Below are positions 20,164-31,992 of a stretch of 64,000 nucleotides of DNA, one piece after another. Below the pieces are notes generated by a model. The model was not told where the DNA came from, searched no databases, and saw only the letters and a list, made by a program, of their open reading frames with translations. Source of the stretch: Tubulanus polymorphus (Eukaryota; Nemertea; Palaeonemertea; Tubulaniformes; Tubulanidae). Each line of letters begins with the position of its first letter. Within the stretch, counting starts at the first letter, position 1. The DNA lies in the NCBI RefSeq assembly GCF_964204645.1, contig NC_134030.1, forward strand, positions 4,193,855-4,257,854. Direction: 5' to 3'. The position numbers and the translations under genes were made by a program.

Positions 20164-23100
20164 ATGGTTGTCAGCAGTTGTTGCGGTAACCGACGAGAAA
20201 CCGTTTCTAAAAATGTCAACGGTGCAGCAGCAAAGAAGCTGATGATACAAGAGGAATCATGCGAAGACCAAACAGAGCACAAAAAAGAAAAATGGGGAAG
20301 CGACGTGGAGTTTTTTCTCTCTTGTGTCGGGTATGGAGTCGGTCTTGGAAATATTTGGCGTTTTCCGTATCTGTGTCTACGGAACGGTGGAGGTAAGCAA
20401 AAATAATCTCGACGATCTTCTTTTCGAAACATAACTGGAAAATGATAGAAACGCTCATACAGATTCACTATTCACGCGATCAATTGAAGTTTTATGTTAA
20501 ACGTTTGTGATATTGTCATATTTGCAGGTGCGTTTTTGATCGCATATTTCACGTTCATGATCATTGGAGGAATACCGTTATATTTTCTTGAACTCTGTAT
20601 CGGTCAATATTCCGGTAAAAGTCCGATAGCAGCTTTTGAAGCGCTATGTCCGATGGCAGCAGGTAATAATAATTTCTATCGTCTCGGCGTTACTTCTGAA
20701 TAGGATCTAGAAGGCCTTTCATGTATATTTGTTGATTTTACTGACCTAACCCGAACTTATGCGTGATCTATTTTCTATAATATATAGGTTTAGGATGGGC
20801 AATGCTGATACCCTCAGCAATATGTTTAATCTACCTGCATACAATTATGAACTGGATCCTGTATTATTTCGGTATGACATTTACAAGCTGGGAACCGGTT
20901 TGGGGGCGCTGTGATAATGTTTGGAATACCCCGAATTGTGTGATTACCGGGAAGCAGTCGGTCAATCAGACAAACCAAACAGCGATGATGAACGAAACAA
21001 CCACCAACTACTCACCATCAAATATCAGTTTCGTGTTGTCGAATGAATCATCTCTGAAACCGATGTCATCAGGGGAGGAATTCTGGCAGTACGTTTTCGG
21101 AATGATACATTATCCCATCTTACAATTTGGAGAGTATAGAAATATATATCAGGTGATATTGATATTTGATAGCCACAACCAACAATTTTCAGGTACAACG
21201 TTCTGGAATTAACGGATGGTATTGGTAATATTGGAGGATTTCGTTGGGAGTTGATAGTCTGTCACATAGCCGCTTGGATAATCGTTTATGCGTGTCTGTG
21301 CAAAGGAGTGCAATCTTCTGGGAAGGTAATTATCATAAGGTGAACGACCACTGTTAAACACTGCGGGAATACCAATCAAAGGCATGAAGTATGTACAATT
21401 GTATGTGAAAGGGTCAACTTACATTATAATTATAGCAACAAAATGCCTTTTGTTATAAGTTCACATCGACTAAAAATCGTATTCAATGTGTTTTATACAT
21501 TGATATTTGATGATACTCTTTTTCAAACCTTTAACTGATTATTCTGGTAATTTGTTTTCTTGTCTGCTATTCAGGTAATATATGTGACCGCAACAGCTCC
21601 ATTTGTTTGCCTAATCGCCTTATTAATAAGAGGTGTTACTCTTCCGGGGGCTCTAGATGGAATCATGTATTTTGTCGTACCCGAATGGAGTAAACTTCTC
21701 TCCGTTAAGGTAAATCATTTTCATCACAAAACCTATGTTGAAACGTATCTGCTGTTGAATATCTTAGATGTTAAAGAAGAGAACTATATTGTATTATCGT
21801 AGATCTGGGCTGAAGCTTGTTTGCAGATATATTACTCAATCGGTCCAGGTTGGGGTGGTCTGATTACAATGGCAAGCTACAATAGATTCAATCAGAATAT
21901 CTATCGGTGAGTTATTTTTCTGTCTCTATTTTCTCGTTATTTCCTTTCTTTCGTGCTGTCAATTTGCATTTTTGTCATTTCTCACAGAGACGCTATAGTC
22001 GTTCCTGTTATCACGTGTTTTACTAGTTTATTCGCCGGATTCGTTACTTTTTCAATCATCGGTAACCTAGCACACCAGGCTGGTGTTACAGTAAGCGAGG
22101 CCCTTACCTCCGGTAAGATATGACTCCACATTTACTCTAATTCTTTCGGCTGGGGTTGAAACAAAGCATACCTGCGTCGACGGATCAGGAAGTTAGAAGT
22201 CATTCGGTTGGATGATATGAGAAATTCGGATAAATTCTATCTGTTGTTGTTATAAACTTTTACCTCTAAAGCGCGTACTGCTTATCATTCTTATTCTAAA
22301 TACGTTTGTTTATACATTAGGTCCCGGTCTAGCGTTCATCGTTTTCCCGATGGCCCTTGCCAAAATACCAGGAGCGGCGATCTGGTCGGGTTTATTTTTC
22401 ATCATGCTAATGACCGTTGGACTCGATACACAGGTACGTATACGTCTTCTGAGCAATAATATCGCTATTCATAAAAGATCCATGAGATCCGAACGTATGA
22501 AGCATTTTTTCATGTTAGCATCACGTCAACGAACTACGGAACCTAATTTCATAATTGTAGTTTGTTATTATTTTACAATGTATAGTTTGTAACGATGGAA
22601 ACGTTGGTCACAACGTTGACGGATAAGTACCCGATTTTACGGAAGCGAAAGTCGCTGTTTATATTTTGTATCGTGATCGTGTGTTTCCTGCTTGGTCTTC
22701 TGTTCTCCAGTCGAGTGAGTATTCAATATTCCTGTTTTATGCTCTTACGCCTTGCTGAGTCTAGATAGAATATAGGGAGCTCCGGGAGTTACAGGGTGAA
22801 AAATGAATATTCTTCTTTTTTTTCGTTGGATTTCCAGTCGAACGAAATATTCGTTTCTTTACTTATTTTTCACCATGTCACCTCCGGGGCTCCGTAAGAA
22901 TACGCCGTTAACTACATTTTGAAAACAGATGATCGCTTCTTTGTAACTTTTCTTTTCTATATACCCGAACGACTTTTTCAAACACATCCGAAATGAATTT
23001 TTAGACAAAATACACTTTCAACAGGCATTTTGCTTGAAGTGCTGCACCCGTAACCTGCATGGAAAATATGTGATTTTTTCTTAGAGCGGAATGTATTGGT

Positions 23101-24157
23101 TTCAACTATTCGATTGGTATGTGGCGATGGTAGCGTTATTACTAGTATCAGCATTGGAATGTATAGTTGTGACTTATATTTACGGTACGCTTCGTTTGGC
23201 CATGCGCTCACAATTCGCCTCTTCACTCGAACTCGCAGAGCCAGGACATGTTTGGATACATATGTCACAAACAACGATGAGAACTACATGTTACTAGAAA
23301 AACAACCACGCATAATTCTGAATAAGCGATTAGTTAATTCGTTGCGTCATTTTCATTTATACAAATATCTCAGTCAACTATGAATAAATGAATTACTTAA
23401 CATTTTACGAATTTTTTCACATACATATAGTAATACGTACTTTATCTAAAAACAACAGCAAGTATTAAAGATTTCAAATCGGATTGAGCGCTAATTATGG
23501 TTAAAGCGTCACTTCGATAGCTACGTATACTTGCTGGTTAAGTATTAACGAGTAGATTAATTTAACACTATTGCAGGAATAAGCAGGGTGTATAAAGATA
23601 TAGAAGCTATGATTGGATACCGTCCGTCGTGTTTCATGAAGGTATTATGGTGTTCCGTTACTCCTCTCGTTACTGTGGTGAGTGTATTCGTAGATGTCTC
23701 CTGCAAATCGTTACTCCACCAATGATTCACTTTTGAATATTCATCATGAGATTTTTGTTTTCATTATACAATCCAGGCTATGCTGATCTATGTTATGGTA
23801 CAGCAGGTTCCACCCTACTATGGTGACTATTTCTACCCTGATTGGGCTGTTGGTATTGGCTGGTTGATCGCCACAATTTCAACCGTACCCATACCATACT
23901 TCATTTGTAGAGAGCTTTATCGCAATACGGGAACACTGAAAGAGGTAATTTAGGTTTCACACTTTGCGAGATATCTGTCAATGAATGTTCACGTAATTCC
24001 TACCAAGACTTCACTTTTACACTTGGGTATTTTATCTATGTTTTTCAAATAGCGATTCCTGAAAGGGCTCAAATCGACTGAAGATTGGGTACCTGCAAAT
24101 GAACAGAACAAAGCGGATTCTCAAATACCGATGGTGAATTTAAAACCCGGAGTATAG
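20164..24157 (+). CDS. SLC6 Na+/Cl- transporter, array copy 1 (13 exons, 625 aa)
   Basis: Exons 20164-20392, 20528-20662, 20788-21088, 21193-21325, 21575-21709, 21803-21906, 21988-22112, 22321-22433, 22586-22714, 23085-23184, 23577-23677, 23777-23944, 24053-24157; 1878 nt, all phases close. TM1 carries [14 protein letters not shown] with Gly, not the monoamine Asp. ECL2 has the paired Cys ([11 protein letters not shown]) and six N-glycosylation sequons. TM6 has [21 protein letters not shown] (Cl- Gln/Ser), TM7 FSIIG, TM8 GLDT (Na+ site). [36 protein letters not shown] and the C-terminal DWVPAN tail fit the glycine transporters SLC6A5/A9 best among families I recall. It would import an amino acid with Na+ and Cl- at the plasma membrane; the substrate is inferred. 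The N-terminal CC pair is shared by all copies. Confidence 0.93.
22776..22893. mobile_element. MITE-like inverted repeat in copy 1 intron 9
   Basis: Arms of about 30 bp: GGAGCTCCGGGAGTTACAGG then GTGAAAAAT, mirrored by ATTTTTCAC and CACCTCCGGGGCTCC. It is absent from the same intron of the other copies, so it inserted after duplication. Confidence 0.6.
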
Positions 24158-25866
24158 AGTTCGCTATATCCTGATGCGTATTTTAACATTGATCTTTCGA
24201 CGAAAGAACTAACTATTCGATAGCAGAATCGATTTACAAATGATGTATATTACATCAGTAATTTGAAAGACTGAGCTTTGGACTAGCTTTGTGTAATGTT
24301 ATCAACCTGATAATATCATTATGCAATATGGATACTGCTGATTTGTGACAGCCTAGATTAAACCATGGACGTGTAATCTCCCGATTCAAACGTCCACGAT
24401 CTGAAACTGTGGACCCATTTTTCCGGGTCGAAGCTACACCCCAAGTAACTAGCGCTGATTATTCAACGATTTCTTTTGTGTACGAGAAATGCAGCCTCCG
24501 TCCAGCTTCTAGAGATCTCATGTTATATAGTGAGACTATTTTCATAGTTTTATGTACCTACATCGCATCGTGGGATGAATTTTATTTTGTATTTTATCAT
24601 TATTATCAATATCAATATTATTACAATACCATATCAAATATATTATTTGAGGTTGTTGCATTCGAAAAATATACATTTTGAGCTTTATCATATCATTGGT
24701 TCATTTATTGGTGCTATTTATTCTGATCCTATTCTCGAACAATGGTCAACGTCTGAAATCCGGAACAGATCGAACCAGTAACGATAGAACTATGCGCTCG
24801 GAATACCAAAACTGGACTGACTTCATTTTACACAATTTTACATACATTGGAAACAATACGAGTAGAAACAAGGGAATTGATGTACAAACAAAGGTGATGA
24901 GTAATGACACGACAAGAGAGACGAACAATAATCAACACGCAGAACTGTCTCAAAGGAACATAGAGTAATTACATACAGCCATTTAAAAATTAAGAGAATA
25001 TGAATATAGATTATACAAGAATTAGTGAACTTTGGCTTTGCTATACTATATGAGGATCCACTTCGGCGACGTCTATATTATAAGAAGATGTACACATGAC
25101 ACAGACACAAAGAGGGATTCCTTATATGATAAATGATTTTATTTTAGAATTTGAGATGATGATTATCATCAGTATTCAAGACCCAGCAGCTTATTCTTTG
25201 CGGACTGGGAAGCGAGTGGCCCCTGGTTCGAAACCACCTTTGGCGTTGACGTTAGCGTTTTAGATATATACGATTTAGATCAGAGTCTTATTGCGTCGTT
25301 GACTATCACACCAGACTACCAATTGACATGATATTCGAAACCATGAAGTGGTTGCGTATATCGGCGAGCGGGTCGATTTGAAAGATAATTCCCATAGGTG
25401 GAATTTATTGGCAAATTATCAGATTGGCAAATTATCAGGTCATTTTCAAACAAACTCATCACTTATCATGTGCCATAAGTAAACAAATCCAATAACTTTG
25501 ATATCATGAAATTTGGTGGAGTAGATCATATACAATTTTCTGTCGTCACTTATTGATATTAAAGCTACATTAAAAGGTTATCATTACCTAGGTCATCTAT
25601 ATCCTATTCGAAGATTAATTCACATTCTTCAAACTTCTGTCGATAGGTGTTGATTTTGATGATATACGTAAACAACCGCATGTGTCACAGCTTTGGTAAG
25701 TAATATATTCACTAATGCTTATTATTATAACATGATCATCATATATTCAAATTCCATGCATTTCGATTATGCACAGGTGTTTTGAAACAACTGCGTACAC
25801 TATAGATATACTCATGTGCATCAGATGTAGGACCGATGATCGTGTGATTATTGACAAATCAAGATT
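24158..25866. other. Spacer between SLC6 copies 1 and 2
   Basis: About 1.7 kb, AT-rich. It holds the 3' UTR of copy 1 and the promoter of copy 2. One small open frame with a leader-like start lies at 24678-24968 (separate entry). No relic exons were recognised. Confidence 0.5.
24678..24968 (+). CDS. Doubtful small secreted ORF (96 aa)
   Basis: MSFIISLVHLLVLFILILFS would serve as a signal peptide. The remainder is polar, Asn/Thr-rich, with four N-glycosylation sequons (NWT, NFT, NTS, NDT) and no Cys. There is no homology I recognise, and AT-rich spacer DNA readily yields such frames. It is probably chance. Confidence 0.15.
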   Translation: MSFIISLVHLLVLFILILFSNNGQRLKSGTDRTSNDRTMRSEYQNWTDFILHNFTYIGNNTSRNKGIDVQTKVMSNDTTRETNNNQHAELSQRNIE

Positions 25867-28800
25867 ATGGTTGTCCGTAATTGCTGCGGGGCTCGACCAG
25901 ATATCGTTGCCGATAATGTCGACGAACCAGGAGCGGCAAGTGAGCTAACGATACATAATGACGCATCTAACGAAAAACAAACAGAGCATAAAAAAGAAAA
26001 ATGGGGAAGCGACGTGGAGTTTTTTCTCTCTTGTGTCGGGTATGGAGTCGGTCTAGGGAATATTTGGCGTTTTCCGTACCTTTGTCTACGGAACGGCGGA
26101 GGTAAGCATTTCAGTAAAATACCACATATTATCATCTATTGACATTCAAAACGACATCGAGATAATTCATAGATTACACAATCGTATAGATTACAACAAT
26201 GTGGGCTGAATAAAAGAGCCATAAAACAATGAAGTGGCTCAACGTAATTAGGCAGCGGTAGGTTTCATTTTGGTTCTTCCGAATCGCACAAACTATCGGG
26301 TTAATTCTAGTATAGAATAGAATATGGCGGCTGATTCGGACCACAAAATCGCCAATTGATTTGAAGTAAATTAAAGTAATCTTCATCATGCCGCTCGTGA
26401 AACAACTAGTAGATTTCACCTAAAACACTGAAATCATCTTTTTAGTCGAGTAACAACTTTTAGGTAATTTCATCAGGGTCTTTAGTCTGGAATATATCTT
26501 ACTCGGACCAATTTCTTTTTTTTTGTTTAGTTTAAAGTTGGTTTCTTTATCAAAATTGTTTTAAGGACCTAAAACGTTTGTTTGAGCGTTAGTGTTCCAA
26601 ATCAGCCGCCATAGTATACAGCCAGTTCGCATGGAGCACATCGGCTGGTATAGAAATTATGTCCCTCCCGTATCACCCGATGTTAAATTGTGATCAATGA
26701 TAACATAATATCTTAAGGATCGTGCAAGGATTCATTTCTATATAAACCTATTCAATTGTATCATTTGCAGGTGCATTTTTGATCGCATATTTCACGTTCA
26801 TGGTCATAGGAGGAATACCGTTATATTTTCTTGAACTCTGCATCGGTCAATATTCCGGTAAAAGTCCGATAGCAGCTTTTGAAGCGTTATGTCCGTTGGC
26901 AGCTGGTAAGAATCAGTCGGAAAAATAGAATCAGCGTTCTTCACTTCTATCTTCATCATAAGTATTATATTATATATTTGTACGCTGTCTCTATGGGAGA
27001 AATTGCTACTCACAGAACGTATACATTAGAACTTGCCATTACAGGTATAGGATGGGCAATGCTCATACCATCAGTAATATGTCTGATCTACCTCCATACA
27101 ATTATGAACTGGATCCTGTATTATTTTGGTATGACATTTACTAGTTGGGATCCGGTTTGGGGGCGCTGTGATAACGCTTGGAATACCCCGAATTGTGTGG
27201 TTACCGGGCAGCAGTCGGTCAATCAGACAAACCAAACAGCGATGATGAACGAAACAACCACCAACTACTCACCATCAAATATCAGTTTCGTGTCGTCGAA
27301 TGAATCATCTCTGAAACCGATGTCATCAGGGGAGGAATTCTGGCAGTATGTGGTCAGAAAGACTAGTCATTCAAATAGAAAAACTTCTAAAAGATATAGT
27401 TTCATTGATGTATTGGACTGCACCTTATAATTTTCAGGTACAACGTTCTGGAATTAACTGATGGTATTGGTAATTTTGGTGGATTTCGTTGGGAGCTGAT
27501 AGTCTGTCACGTGGCTGCTTGGTTAATTGTTTACCTATGCATGTGCAAAGGAGTAAAATCTTCGGGAAAGGTATGTCTTCCTGTGATATCTGATAAAAAT
27601 TCGGTCAATAAATCTGAAATGTAGGCCTAAGGTAAATGTGAAGAGATACGTGTTATATCCACACCGTAACGCTGAGGTTATAGCTTCCAATATCTGCGGT
27701 TCAAAATTATGGGAATATTCATATGCTTATACTTTTAGAATTGATCAAGTTGTTCCATATCCTCTATTAAGGTAATTTGTTTTCTTGTATTCAGGTAATT
27801 TATGTGACGGCAACAGCTCCATTTGTTTGCCTGATCGCCTTATTAATAAGAGGTGTTACTCTTCCGGGGTCTCTAGATGGAATCTTGTATTTTGTGGTAC
27901 CCGAATGGAGTAAACTTCTATCTGTTAAGGTAACTTAATCATTATCGAAACAAATAGAGAAAAATAACTGCTTTTAAATATCTTACATAAGTATATATTG
28001 TATTATCGTAGATCTGGGCTGAAGCTTGTTTGCAGATATATTACTCAATCGGTCCAGGTTGGGGTGGTCTGATTACAATGGCAAGCTACAATAGATTCAA
28101 TCAGAATATCTATCGGTGAGTTGTTTTTCAGTCTCTATTTTCTCGTTATTTCCTTTCTTTCGTGCTGTCAATTTGCATTTTTGTCATTTCTCACAGAGAC
28201 GCTATAGTCGTTCCAGTGATAACGTGTTTTACTAGTTTATTCGCCGGATTCGTTACTTTTTCAATCATCGGTAACCTAGCACACCAGGCTGGTGTTACAG
28301 TAAGCGAGGCCCTTACCTCCGGTAAGGTCATTTCGATCTACATTTGATGAACAATTTTGGTATAGGTCATGTAAAAAATTTGCCCATTTGAACACAGGTC
28401 CCGGTCTGGCGTTCATCGTTTTTCCGATGGCCCTTGCCAAAATACCAGGAGCGGCGATCTGGTCGGGTTTATTTTTCATCATGCTGATGACAATTGGTCT
28501 CGATACACAGGTACGTCGTATAAATACATATGTGGTGAAGAAATAAACGCAAAACAACAATTGGAGATTTGATAATGCTGTAAATCATTATCTATCCAGT
28601 GATCACCATAATCAATGCTTTATCAAGCCTGATTCCCTTTTTTGATTCCAGTTTGTCACGATGGAAACGTTTATCACAGCTTTGATGGATAAGTACACGA
28701 TTCTACGGAAGCGAAAGTCATTGTTCATTTTGTTTAACGTCACTTTCTGTTTTCTATGTGGTTTATTATTCTGTTGTCGGGTATGTACATATGTGATTTC

Positions 28801-30202
28801 ATTGTGCCTCTGTTTATTTTCTTGCTTTCTCCTTCGTTTGCTATGGGGTCCTATTATGATTTTTTTACGTCGACAAAAAGTCATAATCATGGCTACGTAA
28901 ATACTTATATATTTTTCTGTCAAAAACGTTTCATTTTTCGTTCTTATTATGTAGAGCGGGATGTACTGGTTTCAACTATTTGACTGGTACGTGGCTATAG
29001 TTGCATTGCTTCTAGTATCAGCACTGGAATGTATAGTAGCGACTTATATTTACGGTTAGTCCTTTAATTCGTCGAAACGCGATATTTTGCAGAGTAAAAT
29101 TAAAATATCACGGCGTATAATATATACGTAACTTAATGTGTTGCTGCTATAGTTTGATAGCGTTTACTTAACCCGCTGGTAATGCGATATCCTTCCACAG
29201 CAGGCATTCGAACCTGATGACACCGAAGACACCTGCCACGGCAGCGATGCCATCGGGTTCGACACCCTGATGGGGGAGATTATAATGTGAATTTTCTGAT
29301 ATGATATCTAGGTGTTAACAGATTGTATAAAGATATAGAAGCTATGATTGGATATCGTCCGTCGTGTTTCATGAAAGCACTGTGGTGCTCCATCACTCCT
29401 ATTATCACTACAGTAAGCTGATCTTGTTCATGATGAATCGATTGATTTGCTTTAAGTCCATCGCACCCGCCATCTATACAAGGCGTCTGAAAAGCCAAGG
29501 CTAAAAAATGGATACCTTGTTTCTCCGCTCTGCTGAGCTTAAAAGTTGACCCGGCTGGCCGCCTAGTATCTCCCCTGTACATTACGTTTTTTTTTTAAAT
29601 CGTGATAAATTTTACAACAACTGGCCCGGCAGCCATAGAAATGATTACAAATTGTATTATATTTAACAAAAATGGCCCGGCCGCTGCAGAGAAACAAGGT
29701 ATCATTTTTGTTTAGCCTAGGCGGATTTTCAATGTTTCTAGCTAATGAAAGCATTAAGGCATATATTCGTATTTGTCTATTTTAGGTTATGCTTATATAT
29801 GTTATGGTGCAGCAAGTTCTGCCTTATTACGGAGACTATTTCTACCCTGATTGGGCTGTTGGTATTGGCTGGTTGATCGCCACAATTTCAGCCGTTCCCA
29901 TTCCCTACTTCATTTGTAAAGAGCTTTATTGTAATACTGGAACACTGAAAGAGGTAAACAAGAATTAAGCAGATATTGACTTGTACATAAATATGATTAG
30001 ATAAATGGTTTGCGCAGTTTTTTTTACAAGAATTTTTGTATATTTTACGTAGCGATTCAGGAGAAGTTTAAAGCCGACTGAATCTTGGGTGGCTGCAACA
30101 TTACAGAATAAAGAGGATGCTTTACTACCGATGGAGGATTTGAAACCAGGAGCCAATTACATAGTCGAGGCATTTAGTCACGATCAGACTCTTTCATGTT
30201 GA
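25867..30202 (+). CDS. SLC6 Na+/Cl- transporter, array copy 2 (13 exons, 642 aa, extended tail)
   Basis: Exons 25867-26101, 26771-26905, 27045-27345, 27438-27570, 27795-27929, 28012-28115, 28197-28321, 28398-28510, 28652-28780, 28955-29054, 29312-29412, 29786-29953, 30053-30202; 1929 nt. Intron positions and phases equal those of copy 1. All transport motifs are intact ([29 protein letters not shown]). The tail differs: where copies 1 and 3 end KPGV/KIGV, this copy reads KPGA and runs 15 more residues to FSHDQTLSC, a stop-loss extension. Exons 6-7 and intron 6 nearly equal copy 1. Introns 1 and 11 carry inverted-repeat insertions. AATAAA is at about 30385. Confidence 0.93.
26321..26614. mobile_element. 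MITE-like element in copy 2 intron 1 (TATGGCGGCTGATT arms)
   Basis: TATGGCGGCTGATTCGGA at the left is mirrored by TTCCAAATCAGCCGCCATA at the right. It accounts for much of the extra length of intron 1 in this copy. Confidence 0.55.
29495..29721. mobile_element. MITE-like element in copy 2 intron 11
   Basis: Inverted arms of about 32 bp with cores GATACCTTGTTTCTC (left) and GAGAAACAAGGTATC (right), and AGGCTAAA/TTTAGCCT outside. GGCCCGGC motifs repeat inside. Non-coding. Confidence 0.65.
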
Positions 30203-31189
30203 TTCTATGATAAAAACCGGTTCATTTGGACTTTTGATTCCCCCTCCTGGAACGGGTATAGAATATAAATTGTCGTCATAAAACCTCATATATACATGAC
30301 ATGTTTAACACTGACGAGAGACAATATTATACTGACCCAGACATATAACATGTAATGGAGAAATCTAAATCATTACGGAATGTCGAATAAATCACTACTA
30401 CTCGTTGATTATGAATATTCAAATTAGCAAGGTGGATGTTAGGGGGCTATTTTGTAAGACATAGATTCGTCGGACGAGTTTCAGTTATCAGTTGATATTT
30501 CATATCATTTTAGACTGCAGAGGGTGGTAGTTACACCCGACATATTTCTACTTGTAATCAATGCATTAGTTTAATTATTTGGGTTTTACGTGTTTTCAAA
30601 TCTAAAGATATACAAGAATTTTACTCGTGCTTAAGTAGGATACCCGTCACAAGGAAATGATAATTTTTTTTCAATGATTCATCAGCTAATTGATCGTTAT
30701 CCTTGTTGTGTTCCCTTGTGCAAAAGAGGTTTCCATTTTCTATTGTATATAATCACACATTCACGATGCTATTGTATATATATCTTTTTATCTTGAAAAT
30801 TGGATAATTATTCCCCATTAACTTTGATTTGATTTGATACTTTGGTGTCTGGGATTTTTTTCACTTTGAAATCGGAAATCGAAGTTATAAGGGCTTATAT
30901 TGGCCAAAATGGGGATACTGTATATATTAGGACATTTCAACTTTTCACTCATCAGAAGAAAGTGTAGAGACCCGCTAACGAAGCATTTCTGGAACGAAGT
31001 ACACAGCGTTGAAGATCATGATATTATAGGCCTGGATAAAATGAATGGTGGATGGACGTGCAGAAATATGTCGAAAATTTGTGGATAGACAATTAGCTGA
31101 AGACATAAGCCTTGGAATAAACATATAGATCAAATAACCCAATTAGTGTCCCTAGTTTCCCCTTCAGGATCTTGGCAACTGTTTTGTAT

Positions 31190-31545
31190 TTTGTATCCTT
31201 AAGCCGGGCGTAGGTCGGCCTTGCGACGCGACGCGATCGTCGCGTTGCGTCACAAGTGACCGCACAAGTCGGTTGCGATGCGGTTGTCAGCAACTGTGTG
31301 CGACTAGTTGCTGCCAGGGCCCGGTTTCACGAACAGGGATTAAGTCCGTAATTCGAATTAATTCTCTAATTCGAATCAAATGTTAATCCCCGTTCGTGAA
31401 ACCGGGCCCAGTCGCAACAGCGCGTAGGTCGGTTGCGACGGTCGCGTCGCGTTGCAGAAAGTAGAACATGTGCGACTCATTGCGACTGGCATCGCTGGCA
31501 GTCGCAACCCGTCGCTGGCAGTCGCTAGGTAGCGTAGGTCGAGTT
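31190..31545. repeat. GTCGCAAC-rich repeat region, split by a MITE
   Basis: GCGTAGGTCGG plus runs of GTCGCGTCGCGTTGC recur on both sides of the inner element (31197-31240 and 31420-31460), with further GGCAGTCGC units to 31530. GC-rich in an AT-rich spacer. Probably a palindromic transposon relic. Confidence 0.6.
31317..31409. mobile_element. 93-bp MITE with GGGCCCGGTTTCACGAA termini
   Basis: Terminal inverted repeats of 27 bp with one mismatch begin GGGCCCGGTTTCACGAAC. The short AT-rich centre has no coding capacity. It is nested inside the GTCGCAAC repeat, which reads CTGCCA before it and GTCGCAAC after it. Confidence 0.85.
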
Positions 31546-31559
31546 CATAGTGACCTTGA

Positions 31560-31560
<1 letters not shown>

Positions 31561-31597
<37 letters not shown>
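31561..31597. repeat. (TA)n microsatellite
   Basis: About 18 uninterrupted TA dinucleotides. Confidence 0.95.
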
Positions 31598-31600
<3 letters not shown>

Positions 31601-31992
31601 AATGATCGCACTAATTTGATGATACTTTGTTTAGATCGAAGTACATTTTGGAATTTCGCTTCCGGGTCCGGCAAGCGAGGCCTTTTTCGGCCGCTTATTG
31701 GATACATCTAAATTTGGCAATAGCTATCAGGTTTTAATATCATATGTTGCATATGTTCTAACATTAACAAAGATGTTCTGTCAACAGAAAATTATTTATA
31801 AAAAACCAATCGATAAGCTGAAAAGAATAAAAAAAACCTGTTTGAACAGCTTGAACGAGCTTGTTACATTGATATAGAGCGTATACTCTAGCGTATGTTG
31901 TCGTACGCACGACTGACTGCTCCAGTCAAGTTTTAGTCGATACCACTTCACGTTCATCGAGCCATCCGTAGGTATGTCGTGAAACCGGCGAA

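Larger units (their letters stand above)
30203..31992. other. Spacer between SLC6 copies 2 and 3
   Basis: No gene recognised. It contains the nested GTCGC repeat region and MITE at 31190-31545 and the (TA)n tract (separate entries). The frame at 30900-31088 is not convincing. Confidence 0.5.

Noticed and set aside
20127-20468. Antisense frames over SLC6 exon 1, repeated in copies 2 and 3
   Set aside because: They recur only because exon 1 is conserved; the sense strand carries the TM1 motif.
25200-25240. tRNA-like B box (GGTTCGAAACC)
   Set aside because: No A box at proper distance and no cloverleaf pairing.
29195-29280. Possible tRNA-derived element around TTCGAACC/GGGTTCGA
   Set aside because: The two motifs form an imperfect short hairpin, but A-box and further SINE features are missing.
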